Part shown: positions 4,610 through 5,133 of the stretch, piece after piece
Numbering within the stretch: position 1 is the first letter of the stretch
Layout: every line of letters starts with the position of its first letter
Source of the DNA: Alangreenwoodia sp963602445
GTDB taxonomy: Bacteria; Bacillota; Clostridia; Peptostreptococcales; Anaerovoracaceae
Length of the DNA stretch: 5,133 nt
Reading direction: 5' to 3'
NCBI GenBank assembly: GCA_963602445.1
Contig: CAVCIY010000123.1
Coordinates: forward strand, 1 to 5,133
The notes under the pieces: model-generated
The model's database searches: none
What the model saw: only the letters and a program-made list of their open reading frames with translations
What the model was told of the DNA's origin: nothing
Made by a program: the position numbers and the translations under genes

Positions 4610-4631
4610 CGAATCGAAGCCGAATCGAAGC
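4610..4631. repeat. 11-bp perfect tandem repeat after rpoC
   Basis: CGAATCGAAGC occurs twice without a gap (4610-4620 and 4621-4631). It begins five bases after the rpoC stop codon in the direction of transcription. It is probably a slippage product. Confidence 0.85.
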
Positions 4632-4636
4632 AGCCC

Positions 4637-5133
4637 CTATTCCTCACTCAGGAAATCCTGAGTGTTCAGCTTCGTTATGAATGCATCAACCGCAGACTTT
4701 TCCGGCTCTTTCTCTTCGACCGGTGTATCAGCCGCACGATATATATAAGCTGTATTTCGTCTGCTCTCTTCTTCGGCAATCTTCTTAAGGCGATCCTCTT
4801 CGGCTTTGCGACGCTTGTACTCGTCAATAATCGGTTGATTGCGGCCGTAATCGAGATCGATATCCTTGTAGATTCTCATGCCTGTTCCGGCAGGGATAAG
4901 CTTACCGATGATAACATTTTCCTTGAGACCTCTGAGGTGGTCTACCTTGCCCTTGATCGCAGCATCTGTCAGAACTCTTGTAGTTTCCTGGAAGGAAGCC
5001 GCTGAAAGGAATGAATCTGTGGCAAGTGAGGCCTTCGTAATGCCGAGAAGTACAGGCTTTGAAGTTGCCGGTTCGAGGCCTTCAGCTTCAACAGCCTTGT
5101 TTGTATCATCAAATTCTTTCTGACTGTAAAGGT
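4637..5133 (-). CDS. rpoC: RNA polymerase beta' subunit, C-terminal fragment (partial)
   Basis: This is the 3' end of rpoC, encoding the largest catalytic subunit of RNA polymerase. The 5' part lies beyond the right edge. The in-frame part (first full codon at 5131) gives 164 residues. Residues 27-84 hold the highly conserved C-terminal beta' block: LLGITKASLATDSFLSAASF, ETTRVLTDAAIKGKVDHLRG and ENVIIGKLIPAGTG. In bacterial polymerase this part packs near the active-site cleft and the omega subunit. The last 80 residues are a lineage-specific tail with a strongly charged, probably helical stretch (DEYKRRKAEEDRLKKIAEEE), ending FLSEE and a TAG stop. An ATG at 4879 in the same frame is internal, not a separate gene. 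The L7Ae-like gene follows after 456 nt of repeats and a terminator. Confidence 0.98.
   Translation of the reverse strand, partial: LYSQKEFDDTNKAVEAEGLEPATSKPVLLGITKASLATDSFLSAASFQETTRVLTDAAIKGKVDHLRGLKENVIIGKLIPAGTGMRIYKDIDLDYGRNQPIIDEYKRRKAEEDRLKKIAEEESRRNTAYIYRAADTPVEEKEPEKSAVDAFITKLNTQDFLSEE

Larger units (their letters stand above)
4181..4636 (-). promoter_or_regulatory. rpoC-L7Ae gene spacer: repeats, promoter, attenuator-like terminator, leader
   Basis: This 456-nt gap has no supported gene. In transcription order it contains an 11-bp tandem repeat directly after the rpoC stop, three dispersed copies of a 26-bp repeat, an imperfect hairpin (4564-4545) without a T-tract, an A/T-rich block (4460-4426), a strong promoter (4425-4396), an intrinsic terminator (4374-4331), an 11-bp bulged hairpin (4313-4281), a 20-bp tandem (4286-4247) and the GGAG ribosome binding site of the L7Ae-like gene. 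Confidence 0.7.

Noticed and set aside
4419..4661. 80-codon plus-strand frame across the rpoC end and spacer
   Set aside because: It is antisense to the rpoC end and to repeat DNA, has no ribosome binding site, and is of low-complexity Ser-rich composition.

Overview
The window is a piece of the bacterial RNA polymerase / str (streptomycin) ribosomal cluster, and every gene lies on the minus strand. In transcription order (right to left) it holds the 3' end of rpoC (beta'), a small L7Ae/L30e-family RNA-binding protein, rpsL (S12), rpsG (S7), fusA (EF-G) and the first codons of tuf (EF-Tu). An L7Ae-family gene between rpoC and rpsL, the S12 with an enlarged N-terminal segment, strong AGGAGG-type ribosome binding sites and the EF-G sequence style all point to a Firmicute, most likely of class Clostridia. 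I cannot resolve genus or species from the sequence alone.

The proteins look intact and conventional. RpoC ends in a charged tail. The L7Ae-like protein is best read as 80 residues, not as the 150-residue open frame. S12 has wild-type lysines at the streptomycin positions. S7 starts at a GTG. EF-G has all its G motifs. Together they make polymerase, the 30S decoding-site protein S12, the 30S head protein S7, the translocase and the tRNA carrier.

The unusual part is the DNA between the genes. The spacers are long for this cluster: about 456 nt (rpoC to L7Ae gene), 194 nt (L7Ae gene to rpsL), 367 nt (rpsL to rpsG), 131 nt (rpsG to fusA) and 241 nt (fusA to tuf). They contain local repeats: 26-bp copies spaced 52-56 bp apart, an 11-bp tandem, a 20-bp tandem, a 27-bp array that runs into the end of the L7Ae gene, and a 10-bp pair.

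The clearest regulatory structure lies between rpoC and the L7Ae gene. A very good extended -10 sigma-A promoter is followed within about 15 nt by a 13-bp hairpin and T-rich tract, which is an intrinsic terminator. This looks like a leader attenuator, or a promoter for a short RNA. rpsG has a leader of three consecutive hairpins just before its ribosome binding site. fusA and tuf each have candidate promoters of their own. No RNA genes, CRISPR arrays, insertion sequences or convincing plus-strand genes are seen, and I found no evidence of a wholly new protein system.
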